The notes: a model not told the origin generated them from the letters alone. 64,000 nucleotides of DNA from Syngnathus acus (GCF_901709675.1 NC_051100.1:4588001-4652000); one strand, 5' to 3'. Shown: positions 29,065-39,904, numbered from the stretch's first letter. Program-made: numbers and translations.

Positions 29065-31101
29065 GTGAGTACAAGTCTAAATTTAGGTTTCACATCACAT
29101 TATTTTAAAACACATTCTAATTGTAATATGGTATTTTTTATGATCTATGCATTTTTTTAATGTCTGATCATTTCCGACTAATTTAAAACCCATATGTTTG
29201 ACCGATCTCCTCCACAGTTGTTCTCCACAATTCCCCGTCACTTCCTGCCAGGCGTCAAAAGCCCGTGTTGGTACGAGGACGTTCCCGCGGAAAAGAGTCG
29301 AGATCCGTACGACGGAAACCTGTTCGCCGTGCGCTCCAAGAACTTCAAGATGGTGTGCGACCGCCTGGCGTCCGCTTTCCGGCGGAGCGACAATGGCGGC
29401 GGGCTGTCGCGCCTGCGCTGTCTGCCGTACTTCTACATCATCGGGCAGCCCAAGTGCGGCACCACCGACTTGTTCCACAGGCTGCTGCTGCATCCTGACG
29501 TCAAGTTCAACATCATGAAGGAGCCGCACTGGTGGACGAGGAAACGATTTGGTGAGGCACCACAGGTGGCAAAAGTATTCACACCCTGTACTTCAAAACG
29601 TTTTGTTTCTGCAGGTTACATCCGCTTCAAAGATGGCTTCCAGGAAAGTTTCCCAGTGGAAGATTACCTGGACCTGTTTGATTTGGCTGCGTACAACATC
29701 CAAGGATCAAGCGCCGGGAATTCCCCCAGAGACCGACACCGCCTCGCGCAGCTCATAACAGGTGAACACGTGCGGGTGTGGCCGCCGCCATGGGCTTTGT
29801 ACACACACAATGCTCGGATTACTCCCAAAGTTCATGTTTGACTCTATCCCACTCAAGTGGCTCACATGCAAGCAGATGGAAACACAATCATATCAAATTG
29901 TGAATATTTCGCGGTTACAGTGGAACAACTCAGACTTTTCCGTGCAACTGGGATGCGTCGGGCTGACTCAAAACCATCCAACTTTAGAGTTCATAAAAAT
30001 GACTTTATTCTCGAGATGAAGCTTCAACGGCTACACATTAAAATGAAAGAAACACAGCTGAAAAAAAAAATTTTGAAATGACTTTCAAGGTGAAGCCAGC
30101 GCATCCACTATGTGGGACAACAAAGCGTGGAGCTATCTCCATGGCGACAGGGAGGAGGCGGAGCCACCCTTCCTGGCTCAGGACTTTATCCACACGGTGC
30201 AGCCCGATGCCAAAATCATCATCATGCTACGAAACCCCACCGAGAGGTAACCCCAACTAGCACCTCTTGGTGATAAATGTTTCTAAATAAAAACATTATA
30301 AATAAAACATTGCTCTCCATCCCCAGGTTATACTCAGACTACTTGTACTTCAAGACGGCCAACAAGTCAGCGGAGGACTTCCATCAGAAGGTGGTTGAGT
30401 CTGTGCAGCTCTTCCAGTCCTGCCTGTCGGAGAGTTCGCTTCGATCCTGCGTCTACAGCACCGGCCTCTCCAACTCCATGCCGGTCAGCAGAATCACACT
30501 TTTCGTTATGGCGTGAACTTCATGTCAGTGGTTAGTTTTGAATTATGGCTCCTCCTAGCGGATTTTACTTGTCAGTGCATCAGGAAGTTCAAGCTTTTTT
30601 ATTTCCATTTAGAAAACTAATAACGTAACCGAAATCTTTCAAGGCCTCTAATAGCATCATTTTGCTTCCACGCAGGTCAGACTGAATCTGGGCATATATA
30701 TCGTCTTCCTGCTGGACTGGCTGACGGTGTTCCACAGAGAGCAGATTCTGGTTCTGCGGCTGGAGGACTACGCGGCAAACCTTCTAGGGACCTTAGAGAA
30801 AGTGTTCAACTTTCTGAATGTAGGTATGTAATCCTGGAATGACAATTATAATCAATTAGAAAGACAACAAAAGTTTTTTTAATATTTACCGCCTTCCCCG
30901 TTGTGGTCAGGTCCTTTGTCCCAGCAAGCGGAGACGGCACTGACCAAGCGGCCGCTGTCCAATACCCGACGCGCGGCCGACAGGAGCCTGGGCCCCATGC
31001 TGCCGTCCACTCGGAACCTTCTGTGGGAATTCCACCAAGCGTTCAACACAAAGCTGGCCACCGTGCTGGACAACCAGGCCTTCCTGTGGAGTAACACATG
31101 A
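28699..31101 (+). CDS. chst15: Carbohydrate sulfotransferase 15 (GalNAc4S-6ST)
   Basis: A Golgi type II membrane enzyme that transfers sulfate from PAPS to C6 of GalNAc-4-sulfate, forming chondroitin sulfate E. Coding exons: 28699-29064, 29218-29551, 29615-29761, 30090-30246, 30327-30483, 30676-30823 and 30911-31101. They total 1500 bases, 499 residues, and all phases agree. A signal-anchor helix is at residues 25-46. The 5'-phosphosulfate loop GQPKCGTTD is at 198-206, the EPHWWTRKRF block at 224-233, and the 3'-phosphate motif LRNPTERLYSDY at 329-340. The lumenal domain aligns end to end with human CHST15 as I recall it. The N-terminus is about 60 residues shorter. An in-frame TGA lies 36 bases upstream, and an acceptor-like ctcag immediately precedes the ATG, so an upstream exon is possible. 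The donor after exon 5 (gtcagc) is weak. Confidence 0.93.
29218..29551 (+). CDS. chst15: chst15 coding exon 2 (PAPS loop)
   Basis: Encodes residues 123-233 with the FLPGVKSPCWYE block and the 5'-phosphosulfate-binding loop. Acceptor tcctccacag, donor gtgagg. The final glycine codon is split. Confidence 0.95.
29615..29761 (+). CDS. chst15: chst15 coding exon 3
   Basis: Encodes residues 234-282 with the conserved FPVEDYLDLFDLAA segment. The intron before it is only 63 bases. Confidence 0.93.
30090..30246 (+). CDS. chst15: chst15 coding exon 4
   Basis: Encodes residues 283-334: GEASASTMWDN, then QDFIHTVQPDAKIIIMLRNP, the start of the 3'-phosphate site. The acceptor is actttcaag, AAG rather than the preferred CAG, with a poor pyrimidine tract, but phase and homology fix it. 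Confidence 0.92.
30327..30483 (+). CDS. chst15: chst15 coding exon 5
   Basis: Begins by completing R335 and encodes RLYSDYLYF and the NKSAEDFH segment. Ends at NSMP|. The donor gtcagc departs from the gtragt consensus, but homology and the next exon's start (VRLNLG) require it. Confidence 0.9.
30676..30823 (+). CDS. chst15: chst15 coding exon 6
   Basis: Encodes the VRLNLGIYIVFLLDWLTVF segment and LRLEDYAANL, matching the late part of the sulfotransferase fold. Acceptor cttccacgcag, donor gtatgt. Confidence 0.92.
30911..31101 (+). CDS. chst15: chst15 coding exon 7 (C-terminus)
   Basis: Encodes the C-terminal 63 residues, including SNTRRAADRSLGPM, and stops at TGA 31099-31101. No AATAAA lies in the next 300 bases; a variant TATAAA is near 31186. 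Confidence 0.93.
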
Positions 31102-33496
31102 CCTCCTACTTTTGAAAAAGACACTTGGGTGATGTGTGTTTGATTTAAATGTCTTATTTATTTCTTTTGTCCTAAAAAAATTTTTTATAAACATGACTGG
31201 AAAAACAAGTCAGCCCGACTATGGTGTGTGGTGATGTCAAGCAGTAGAAGCTCCAAAATACTCACACTTTACCTAAATGTTTCCAGTTACACTTCTGAAT
31301 CCCTTAACCAATAATTCCAAGATGGAGTTAGATTAATGAAGGCGTACCTAATGTTGTGTCCGGTGAGTGTGGAACTAATGCATTCACCGCAATTAAATCT
31401 AACAGGGCGGAATGGAGGGCAGCGGGGAATATGAGTCCGACCCCGTGAGATGAATTTTCCTCAATTATCTCAACTGGCCCACGATCATTTAGGAGCTGAA
31501 AATAATGGACGTGTGAGTGCTTCGTGATGCGATAGAAAAAGTTGATAAGAGTCCGTATAGCTTTTAAACTGCACATAGGAGTCAATTTAATTAGACCTCA
31601 ATTAAATGTCTCCTCCATTAAGGCTTCTAAAGTGACAATTACCAGTTTGTCATCAGCCAAGGAAGAAAATCAGCATTGACAAGCAATCGTCATCACTGGC
31701 TGGTATTGACTAGATGTCCTCCTCAAAGGTTGTCAAGCGTTGTGACAAACTGATAAGGTGACCCTTTGAGCTACACCACTTAATAGTTCGGCCCCATTCT
31801 GCCGGGTTTTTTGGGGCTGTTGTCAAAAGAATTGCTTTCGCTCCATCTTGCGGCATCCTGTTGCCAAGGAGACCGAGGGAAGCAGCTTCATTTAGAACAG
31901 GGCTCACCAATCGTTTTGAAACAGAGAGGTGCTTCCTGGGTTATGACAAATAACTATAAATATGCAATATGTTTTATACTTAATATCAATGATAGTTTTG
32001 CAAATAATCTCCGAAAAAAATCACAATGTCCCATCACTGAGGGCTACTCTTGCGGTCCTACCTGGTTCCTCAGTGACCCCTGATTTAATTTTCGGAAAGA
32101 CTGTAGCCCTGACTCATGGAAAAGTAGCTCTTTGCCACCACCTTGTGGCATCTAAAGCTGATTTAAAACTTCTAAGGAGCAGGGACACTTGTTTGCCAGC
32201 TTGTCGCTAGGCGGATTTTGCAGGGGGGGCATTAACATTTGTGCCCCACACAGCAGCGAAAGGACACAAGGAAACATTCGTGATGATAAGGCGAGTATTC
32301 TCATTACTTTTCACAATTTCATATACTCAAAAAACGTCTTGGTTGTTCTTAGAAGTGGCTGTTTTTATGCTCGCAGGCACCTGATTGGCTGAAATGATCT
32401 GCTACACGAACGTGTGTGCGCACACACACTTGTATCATCTGCCGCTTAATGAGTGTGAAATGTGAGCAGTGGACCAATAGAAGGAGGCTTGCTGCTTCAC
32501 AGCAGGTGATGATGATGATGTTGTTTTTCTTCTGCCCGCATGAACCGCCGACATTATTCCGTGTTTCTATTTCCAGATGTGGCCTCACACAAAAAGCAAG
32601 ACAAAATATGTGTACACACCCCACCACAAATGTCACCTTTTGTGATGTATAAAAAATAGAAGCTAAAATTTATTCATCACTCAACTGGAAAAAAATATTC
32701 TTGAGAGGGCAAATAACTGATATCATGTGATTGCACAAGTTTGCACACCCTCTTATAGATGAGTAAGGCTGTATACTGAATTAGTTAAACACATGTTGAT
32801 TTTAATTTAGAAAAGAAATCTATCAAACATGGTAAAATCTGTTTTGGTCAAGGTTAAACTTTTTTTCACATCAAAACTCAAATCTAGTCTCATTCATTCC
32901 CTGCTAATTCCTCATCTCGTTTCCAGTTATTTTAAGTACTTATTGACATCTTTTATGTGCAGGACATTGAACAGACCAGTGAGCAGTCCTCCTGGTGATT
33001 AGTAATTCTTCTTTTTGAAAGCAGCTCGCGAGCTCAATCGTAGGTTTAACCTTCTCATTCAGCGCTGAGGTGTCTTTCAATCAAACATCCTGATGGATTC
33101 CCGCTAAGCTGAGAGCTCTTGACCGACTGAAACAATATCCAAGGGGCTCTGTTGTGTCACCATAGATTCCCAATCCCTCCCCGATGGTTCCCCGATAATC
33201 GGCTCACGATGTATTGTTGCATTGCGCGCGTGCTCGGTGTTACTGACTGAATACAACATTGATACTCTCGACTTTTTTAGCCTGAACCTCATCTGTCTTA
33301 TGGTGGGGAATCTATTTAATGATCGAAATTTTAGGTTATGTAGGCACCACCTTCACCCACTGGCATAAAAACAAAGCTTTGGAATTTTGTGTTGACTCCT
33401 TTTGGAATTCAATTCGATTCAAGTCAAAATGGTCGACTTCTTGTTCAAATATTCGTCGCTTAAAAGGTTATAACACCGCGACTACAAATGTTAATG
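31102..33496. other. chst15 3' flank, no gene recognised
   Basis: This interval and the next few kb should contain CPXM2 by comparison with human gene order, but no carboxypeptidase-like coding sequence is visible. The 31360-31660 stretch, rich in CAATTAAAT and TTAATTAG motifs, looks enhancer-like. Around 32690-32760 lies sequence resembling a dispersed fish repeat (see separate entry). Confidence 0.5.
32660..32900. repeat. Possible degraded dispersed repeat
   Basis: The phrase 'gattgcacaagtttgcacaccctcttat' and its surroundings resemble a dispersed repeat I associate with fish genomes, and a similar 'caaaagtattcacaccctgt' string occurs in chst15 intron 2 near 29570. No terminal repeats were found. 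The family is not identified. Confidence 0.25.
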
Positions 33497-33704
33497 TCTA
33501 GCCTGTTAATGGCATTTTACATTATGTGTAGCATTAAGCTAGTGGGGGCATCTGACTAGAGATGCTAATTGGTAGCCTGTTAATTGTGTTTTCACATTTC
33601 GTGTTAGCATTAAGCTAGTGGGGGCATCTGACTAGAGATGCTAATTGCTAGCCTGTTAATAGTGTTTTACATTATTAGTTAGCATCAAGCTAGTGGGGGC
33701 TTCC
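33497..33704. repeat. Three tandem copies of a 74-76 bp unit
   Basis: Copies start with tagcctgttaat at 33499, 33573 and 33649. Each continues through a ttttacatt-like stretch and agcattaagctagtggggg. The first two share catctgactagagatgctaattg. The third is truncated. The copies are diverged by scattered substitutions, so the array is older than the 60-bp duplication in the nkx1-2 intron. Confidence 0.9.
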
Positions 33705-34905
33705 ATAAGGCAGAGCTGAGTTTAATAATGTGAAAATCTATTTTTTGCTCGACAGCAAACTTCAACACTGTGTGGCAATAAACCCCCTGAAGCCTCTTTT
33801 ATTAAGAATTTATTTATGTGCTGCCCGACTGCTGCTCATTGTGACCTGGCTTCAGTTGAGTCCTGTGGTAAAAAAGGCCACAACCAATAATCCACAGATT
33901 CTCATAAAATACACCACTAAGCATGGCTTTTCCGAAATTCAGTGTAGCGTGGCCCACGGAGGATAAGACGCTTCCTCACCTGTTGATATAAAAAAAAAAA
34001 TCCTTTCTCTGTCAGTTATGATGCGACCCTCTCTGGTCTCAATTATGTGTCAGATAACTGTCAGGGTGCCTCCCCCCCCTTCTTGACACCGTTTTATCTC
34101 ACATCACTTTTGACGGAAACGTAATGGGAAAAGTGGATATAAAGTCGTATAGCATGTCACACGTTTTGATTTGTGGCGAGAAGACAGGCTCGCTTTATAG
34201 ACTACTTGCACCAGGCCAAAGGGGGAAAAACACATCCTTTGATTACATGTCAGAGTGAGTGGGAGGTCTGCATGCGATGTTGTATTAATGAGGGCGGGGG
34301 CATCTTTGTGAATCTGCGCCTTGTGTGAACTGTTCAATCAGGCCTGGTTGGTGAGCCAGCATGCTAATTGCATGACAGCAGCAGCAGCATTTCTTAGTGC
34401 CGCAGGGGTGAGGCTACATAATACACGATACAACATTTCTTCATAAATTGCTCCTCAAATGCGCTTCATGTAAGTCATAATAAGACAAACATACAAGAAA
34501 ATTTAAAGCCGCCATTCTCACTTTTGCCGGCTGCAAGACAAAAATGCGTCTAACGAGGCGTGAAGCTCAAGATAATTAAGTTATTGTAATCCGAAGCCTC
34601 TAAAAACAAAATTTATGGGAGAGCCACTTTTCATCTGCAGGGAGTTCTCGAAAAAAAAATCAAGCGCCAGAAGCAAAAACAAGCAGAGCATTCCGCTACA
34701 GAAATAGACAATCTGTTCTGATTCTTGTTATTATGAGCTGTGATGGGAGGAGGAGGAGGAGGGGGGGGGGGGGGTACTTTGACATACGACTCCGACATTC
34801 CCACGAGTTGCAAGACATTCTGGCATTCCTTTATCGGAAATGCTACAGCGCAGTTATTTGAAACGAAAAGTCCTATTTTCTATTAAGCACCTTCACTATT
34901 TCCAG
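33705..34905. other. Non-coding, no gene recognised
   Basis: Nothing coding is recognised. A GGA repeat running into a G-run is at 34746-34774. Confidence 0.5.
34746..34774. repeat. (GGA)n plus poly-G tract
   Basis: Five GGA/GAG triplets pass into a run of about 14 G. On the minus strand it is a C-tract. Confidence 0.9.
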
Positions 34906-34980
34906 AATGCAGCAGCAAGATCAGCATGACTTCATCTTCAAGCCAGAAGTTCATCGAGGATGATGATGATGAGTGGGAAG
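34906..34980 (+). CDS. Candidate exon with acidic DDDDEWEG peptide
   Basis: A 75-base segment lies between a good acceptor (cttcactatttccag) and a donor-like gtgtag. In one frame it reads CSSKISMTSSSSQKF followed by IEDDDDEWEG, a serine-rich then acidic-tryptophan motif. A second frame is open for part of its length. No parent gene is recognised and neighbouring exons were not found. It could be a decayed exon or a chance GAT repeat. Confidence 0.2.
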
Positions 34981-35379
34981 GTGTAGAGTCTCTCTATTGT
35001 TTTTTCTTCTTCTTCTTTTTTCGCACTCTGCAATCAAGACCATTTTTAAGCAAACACTGCTGCTATATTAAAAGTCTTTGTCCCGCTGCCACATCAGCAG
35101 CAGTGGCAGAGGCAGTGGGTGGAGACCACTATTCATTAGACCTTTTCTTTCGTAATCAGTGTGGGAGATTCAAGGTGTTATTCACGCAGTTTGCTCCAGC
35201 GAACATTTGCCACCACAACAAGCGTACATGTGAAAATGTTCTGGTCAACACAAAAGCTAATTGAGATTTCATTTCCTGACCCAAGATAAAAAAAAATAAC
35301 TGAAGATTTAATTATTTCCACCGAACGAGTTTTGTGTGTCGTACGCATTTATGGCACATTTAGTTTGCAACGCACAGAC
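34981..35379. other. Interval before gpr26 3' end
   Basis: Contains a (TTC)n/T-rich stretch at about 34999-35023. No gene is recognised. Confidence 0.5.
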
Positions 35380-35385
35380 TTTATT
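35380..35385 (-). other. gpr26: gpr26 polyadenylation signal
   Basis: AATAAA on the minus strand, about 460 bases beyond the gpr26 stop codon, is a canonical signal in the right direction. The 3' UTR between them shows no open frame of interest. Confidence 0.5.
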
Positions 35386-35844
35386 GACACGTAAACGCAC
35401 AAACATCACACACAATCTGATAAAAAATAAATAAATGGAAACGCTTGGTAGTCCACATTCCGATTTGTCACACGACTCACGAGGTAGAATGGATCCTTGC
35501 TACACACCGTACCGTGTTTAACCCAACATTAAAACGACTCACATGCTTGTACCCTGCATGACGTCTTCCCACAAATAGCAAAAGGTTCCCAAAGGTTTTG
35601 ATGAAATGAGAGTTCATTCTCCGCAAGGCACTTTCCGACCGGTGCCTGACAGCTCCGTCGTCAGAAATTAACTTGCGTCATGTGCACAATACAGCACGTT
35701 TGACAAAATCCGCGTCTAATCCGGGATTTCCATTGAGGTTATGCTTCAATTTTAATCGCAGTTGGGTGACTCATGGCCACCATAGCTTCCTCAAAAGCAA
35801 CCACCGAGACATTTCCAGAAAATACAATCACGCTTTCTGCTTCA

Positions 35845-36133
35845 CTAGCCAAGAGATGGCTTGCTGCCGGCCGCTTGGCTGCGATCACCGGTAGCGCTGG
35901 CGGCGAGCTGGGCGTCTTGGTTCCTCCTGGCGTTGGCCTTCAACGCGGGTGATGAGGAGTCCCGCCGGTTCCTGCCAAGGATCTTCCGAGCTAGGAGGCC
36001 GCAGGTTTTTCTGTACTGGTGGCGGAGCAGCGAGTAGACGAAGGGGTCGCTGGCCGCTTTGCCGTACATCAGACATTTGGACAGCACCCCCCAGTGAGCA
36101 TTGACGTGCTCCGGGGAGAACAGCTCGACCAAT
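35845..36133 (-). CDS. gpr26: gpr26 coding exon 3 (TM7 and tail)
   Basis: Encodes residues 264 (split R) to 359: TM7 with DPFVY, helix 8, and a C-terminal tail ending KPSLG before TAG. Acceptor attcgcgacag. Confidence 0.93.
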
Positions 36134-37877
36134 CTGTCGCGAATAGAGTGAGAAAATAGTCAAACGGGAAGAGCAGATGGAAAAGTATCAGGCAGTTGTG
36201 GCTTAATACTTGAGTGAAAAAATACTCAACTCAGTGACTTTCTAGTTTGCTCATTTACGCCCCCTGGGGGCAGTTATAAGACAGACAGATATTCAATTCT
36301 TCTCTCAGCTCATCAGTGCGGCACTAATATTAGTCGTTCTATGCTGAGGATAAAGAAGATCAGTACAGGAAAGGCTTGTATTTGACATTTCCTACTATTG
36401 GATGAGTTTAATTAGCATGAAAGACTCAAATTAGCCGCCCAGTGGCAATCTATCCATTGAAGTGTCATGACAATGTCTGCAAATGTCAGCTCGTCGTAAT
36501 GCGTTCAAATGTGAGGAACAAGCAGACGCATTGTTTGCCGGCTAATCTGTCCTCTTAATTACTCGAAGCTCCTCCGTTCTGCCGGACGGCTATTTCCATC
36601 CCACCCAATCTAGCAGCTTGTGACAGGTCGCCGGCGCTAATGCACGCGGCCAAGTGCTAATGAACGCTACCGATTGCCAGGCTGACTCATTTGCTAGCCG
36701 ACTTTCATCCACCCCGGCAAGGATTAAGCGTGCCGAGAAGATCGATGGGGGGGAGAGTGAGATCTTATTGTCCCTATGACGGGATCAGGTATCAGCACAA
36801 GAAGGAGAGCCTCGTAAATTCAATTTGAATCCAAGTAAAGCGCTATTCTGGTGGCCGTGAGTAGCCATTGGCGTTATCGGAGCTTAATCGGTCCTTATCA
36901 ATTCTGATCGGTGATTCCAGTGATTATGCTCCATAGTCTCAAGTCAGTTTGAATTGAGCGCCTTAAAGGGAAAGTCAACCACTCTTAACTTGTTGTGACA
37001 TCGATTTTTCTCACCTGGTGATGACGTACGGGGTGAAGCACAGCACAAATGTACCGATAAACGTGCTGATCTTGTTGGTGGACCGCTGCCTCCTTTGCTT
37101 CTGCTCGTCCAGGCACTTCTGACGAACACTGCAGAGTAAATCAGGTGATGAAGCAATGTAGGTAAGGAAGGAGAATTATTTCGGTTCAAAGTCTCTTAAC
37201 CTGGGATGGATATCGACAAGTAGCAGCAGGGTCTGCATGGTGATGATGTCGATACGCTTGCAGTGGAACCTGGCCACTTGGAGCACTTTCAAGTAGGTCA
37301 CGCACATGGCCACGAGGGCGAGCAGAAAGCTGAGCCCATGCAGGGCCACGGTGAAGACGACAAAGTGCAGGCCGCCCCCCTTGGCCCTGGCGCCGCGCAG
37401 GGTGCACGATGCGTACAGCTGATGGTAGCCCACCCACGAGCAGCAGGAGGCGGCGGTGGAGAAGCACAGCGAGTGCGCCCAGGTGTAGCCCAGCGCCGCC
37501 ACCGCGTCCCGGTGTCGCACCCTGGAGTGGTAGCTGAGGGGGAAGACCACCGCTACCCATCGGTCGATGCTGAGCGCCGCCATGGTCAGCATGGAGTTGG
37601 TGGTGAGGAAGGTATCCAGAAAGCCCGCTGTCTGGCACAGACTTCCTCCTCCGCGCTGCTGCTGGCTGGACATGAGGAGCCCCGCCAAGGTGAGGGGCAT
37701 GTTGGAGACGCTCTGCAACAGGTTGCAGAAGGTCAAGTTGAGGATGAAGAGAGCAGGGGCTTGCTTGCGGATCTCCGCGTTGTGCACGAAGCAGATCAGC
37801 ACCAGAAGGTTGGACAGCAGCGACACCGCGATGATCGCCAGCAACAACGCGGCGCACGCCGCGTCCGCGACGTGCAT
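35845..37877 (-). CDS. gpr26: G-protein coupled receptor 26
   Basis: An orphan class A seven-helix receptor of the plasma membrane. GPR26 is reported to be brain-expressed and constitutively active through Gs. Exons on the minus strand: 37877-37201, 37128-37015 and 36133-35845, giving 359 residues (human 337). TM1 is near residues 8-30. The DRY equivalent is DRW at 105-107, and the ECL1-ECL2 cysteines are C81 and C158. CFTPY at 256-260 replaces the usual CWxP, and DPFVY at 293-297 is the NPxxY equivalent. Strongly conserved blocks include SLLSN, QAPALF.LNLT, ARFHCKRIDIITMQTL and HWGVLSKC. The start at 37877 aligns with the human N-terminus; an in-frame ATG at 37931 would add 18 residues. Intron 1 is only 72 bases. 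The tail after TM7 is longer and more basic and alanine-rich than in human. Confidence 0.95.
36134..37014 (-). other. gpr26: gpr26 intron 2
   Basis: An 881-base GT-AG intron with no coding content. The 36530-36720 stretch has TTAATTACTCG and several TGCTAAT motifs and is not simple repeat, so an embedded regulatory element is possible. Confidence 0.85.
37015..37128 (-). CDS. gpr26: gpr26 coding exon 2 (ICL3 to TM6)
   Basis: Encodes residues 226-263: the basic third intracellular loop (QKQRRQRSTNK) and most of TM6. Acceptor ttactctgcag, donor gtgaga. Confidence 0.93.
37201..37877 (-). CDS. gpr26: gpr26 coding exon 1 (TM1-TM5)
   Basis: Encodes residues 1-225 plus two bases. The donor gttaag follows VDIHP(S), the same intron position I recall for the human gene. 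GC content is high, which leaves long open frames on the opposite strand that are not genes. Confidence 0.94.
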
Positions 37878-38127
37878 GGTGCTGCCTCCTCCTCGAACCT
37901 CGCTCCGCTCTGCCGTCGGCTCAATACTCACATCGTGCGCACTGAACTCCCAGGAACGAGCTGGCTGAGGCTTCCCAAGCTTTGACTGGATCCCGCTGGC
38001 TCATGCGCAAATTTGCATCGACGCAAAAAGCATCCTTCGAACAGAAAAAAGTACTCCAAGCATCTCTTTCTGCCAGCGAGTGAGCGCGTCTTTTCCGTCA
38101 GTGCATCACAGGACAGAGCATCCCCCT

Positions 38128-38226
38128 GTATTTAAAAATAGACCCATTTGATTTGGCATGGGAAATAAATAGCAGCAGACGCACTACTGCGTGGCTGCGG
38201 GCTGATGTCACGTACAACGTCAGCGG
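38128..38226 (-). promoter_or_regulatory. gpr26: gpr26 promoter-side motifs
   Basis: On the minus strand, 250-350 bases upstream of the start codon, there is a TGACGT CRE half-site (38218-38223) with a nearby CGTGACATC. Further towards the gene is an AT-rich CTATTTTTAAATA box (about 38129-38142) that could serve as a TATA- or MEF2-like element. No transcription start is known. Confidence 0.3.
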
Positions 38227-39770
38227 AGCTGTACTTTAAAAAAAAAAACACCCCACCAAACATGAGTGACTTAACCATTATGGCACTTTCTTTGTTATTG
38301 TTGGAATTGAAGAACTCTGAGAGGTTTGCTCATGTTTTCTGCAAATCCTTCGTGGAAAAAAAAGGAAGAAAGCAAAACAATCAGAAAGTACAGTGAAACC
38401 AAAATCTCCAAACCTTTGACGCTTTGAAAGAGTAACTTTTTGCAATTATTGTACAGTGCTGTGAATTTTACCATGACAGGAATTTGGTCTTATTTATTTA
38501 TTCATTTATAAACATTGATGAATGAATTTATTAATGACGAAATGTTTGAAAGAGCACAAAAAATCGACCAAAAAATCTGCATCTTAGTTCATAAATTTAG
38601 ACTGGCTCTCAGAGGATTTAAGGCCAAAAAAAAAAAACCGAGTTCCCAAATATGGTTCCTAGCTCTGTAAAGGGTTAAAATGCCTCAACACTTGATCTCA
38701 AACCACAGTTTCATCTCAGTGCGATAGACCTGATTAATGTTGTCTCATGTGTCACTTTGAATTCATCGGGGACATTTCCATCTACTGCGTTGGTGGCATC
38801 GCCTTTGGCACTGGCACTACAGTACGCGAAGCTTGGTGGGGTGGGGGGGGGGGGGGGGCATGCCATGGCACGTTTTCACATGCGTGTGACGTCAAACCTT
38901 TGTAATCGCTGGTGTGGGCGTTTGCCATCAACTTCTGGGCACGTGTGGCCATGGCGACCAACCTCGCTGTGATCTCCTGTGCAGTTTGGATCATGGGGAA
39001 TCACATTGCACACGCTCATGTGGTCTTTTCCTCGCCCCCAGAAAAAACAACATCCAACATAGAAATGGTGATTTTGCTAGATGCAGGATGTATGGCGTTG
39101 ATACTTTATGATCCTCTCCATTTTTAAGTGCTTTGCTGCCATGCTGCTGCAGCAATATGAAATTTAAAAAAAACTTTATACTGGATGCATCAATTATTTG
39201 TGGGATTTCAAAAACCGTGTGTCCATGTGAGCCGAGTTGAACATGCTCATTATGTTAGCCGTATAGCATCTTGTTTAATCAGAATCCTTCAGTGAATACT
39301 GAGTAGTCTCATTTAACACTGTCACAAACGAACTGCGAGAAAAACGAGTCTACCCATTTTTGGCTCTGATTAATTTCAAATTAAAAGCTATATATTTTTT
39401 TTTTAATTGAAGGAGATTTCACACTGTCTGCTTGCCAGGACAAAACTAATCAGTCTATTCATTAAAACTACGTTGTCACATACTTCAGCTGTCTAGACAG
39501 CAATACATTATCACTCATGACGAATTGCCAAGAGAAAATTCTTAATGAATTCCAGAGACTTTAAAAAAAAAAAAAAAACTATGTCCCTTACACTGTGAAG
39601 GAACAGACAGGGTGTTGAAGCGCTACCTAATTTATTAGGAGACCTTTGGTGAATCTGTCTTGTCTTATTATGAAATTAAAACTATAATTCAGTATATTAA
39701 AAGCAGTTTCAAACTAAGGTTTATTATCTACTTTGAAAATAAGTTTATTAGATAAAGCCCACCACAGTCA
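38227..39770. other. gpr26 upstream flank, no gene recognised
   Basis: Contains A-runs near 38238, 38624 and 39563, a G-run at 38842-38857, and AT-rich DNA from 39380 to 39770. The small open frames near 38912-39127 have no domain. Confidence 0.5.
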
Positions 39771-39904
39771 TTTCTTCCATGCGGATTTTTTTTTTAACCA
39801 ATCAAATTATTTCAGACGATGACGTCACAGAGACGTACTTTCTTCCATGCGGATTTCTTTGACCAATCAAATTATTTCAGACGATGACGTCACATAGACG
39901 TCGT
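39771..39904 (+). promoter_or_regulatory. Tandem CCAAT + CRE promoter-like unit
   Basis: Two copies of a 66-68 bp unit begin at 39771 and 39839. Each contains CCAAT (39798-39802; 39863-39867), and 18 bases later a full palindromic CRE TGACGTCA (39820-39827; 39885-39892), then AGACGT. NF-Y and CREB/ATF sites at such short spacing are typical of active core promoters. The copies differ mainly in T-run length and a few bases. A candidate first exon lies about 85 bases downstream. Confidence 0.6.

Noticed and set aside
37263-37985. 240-codon plus-strand open frame over gpr26
   Set aside because: It is antisense to GC-rich gpr26 exon 1, has no domain, and is explained by codon bias of the receptor gene.
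38912-39127. 71-codon hydrophobic frame
   Set aside because: It looks membrane-like but is short, isolated and without splice sites or homology.
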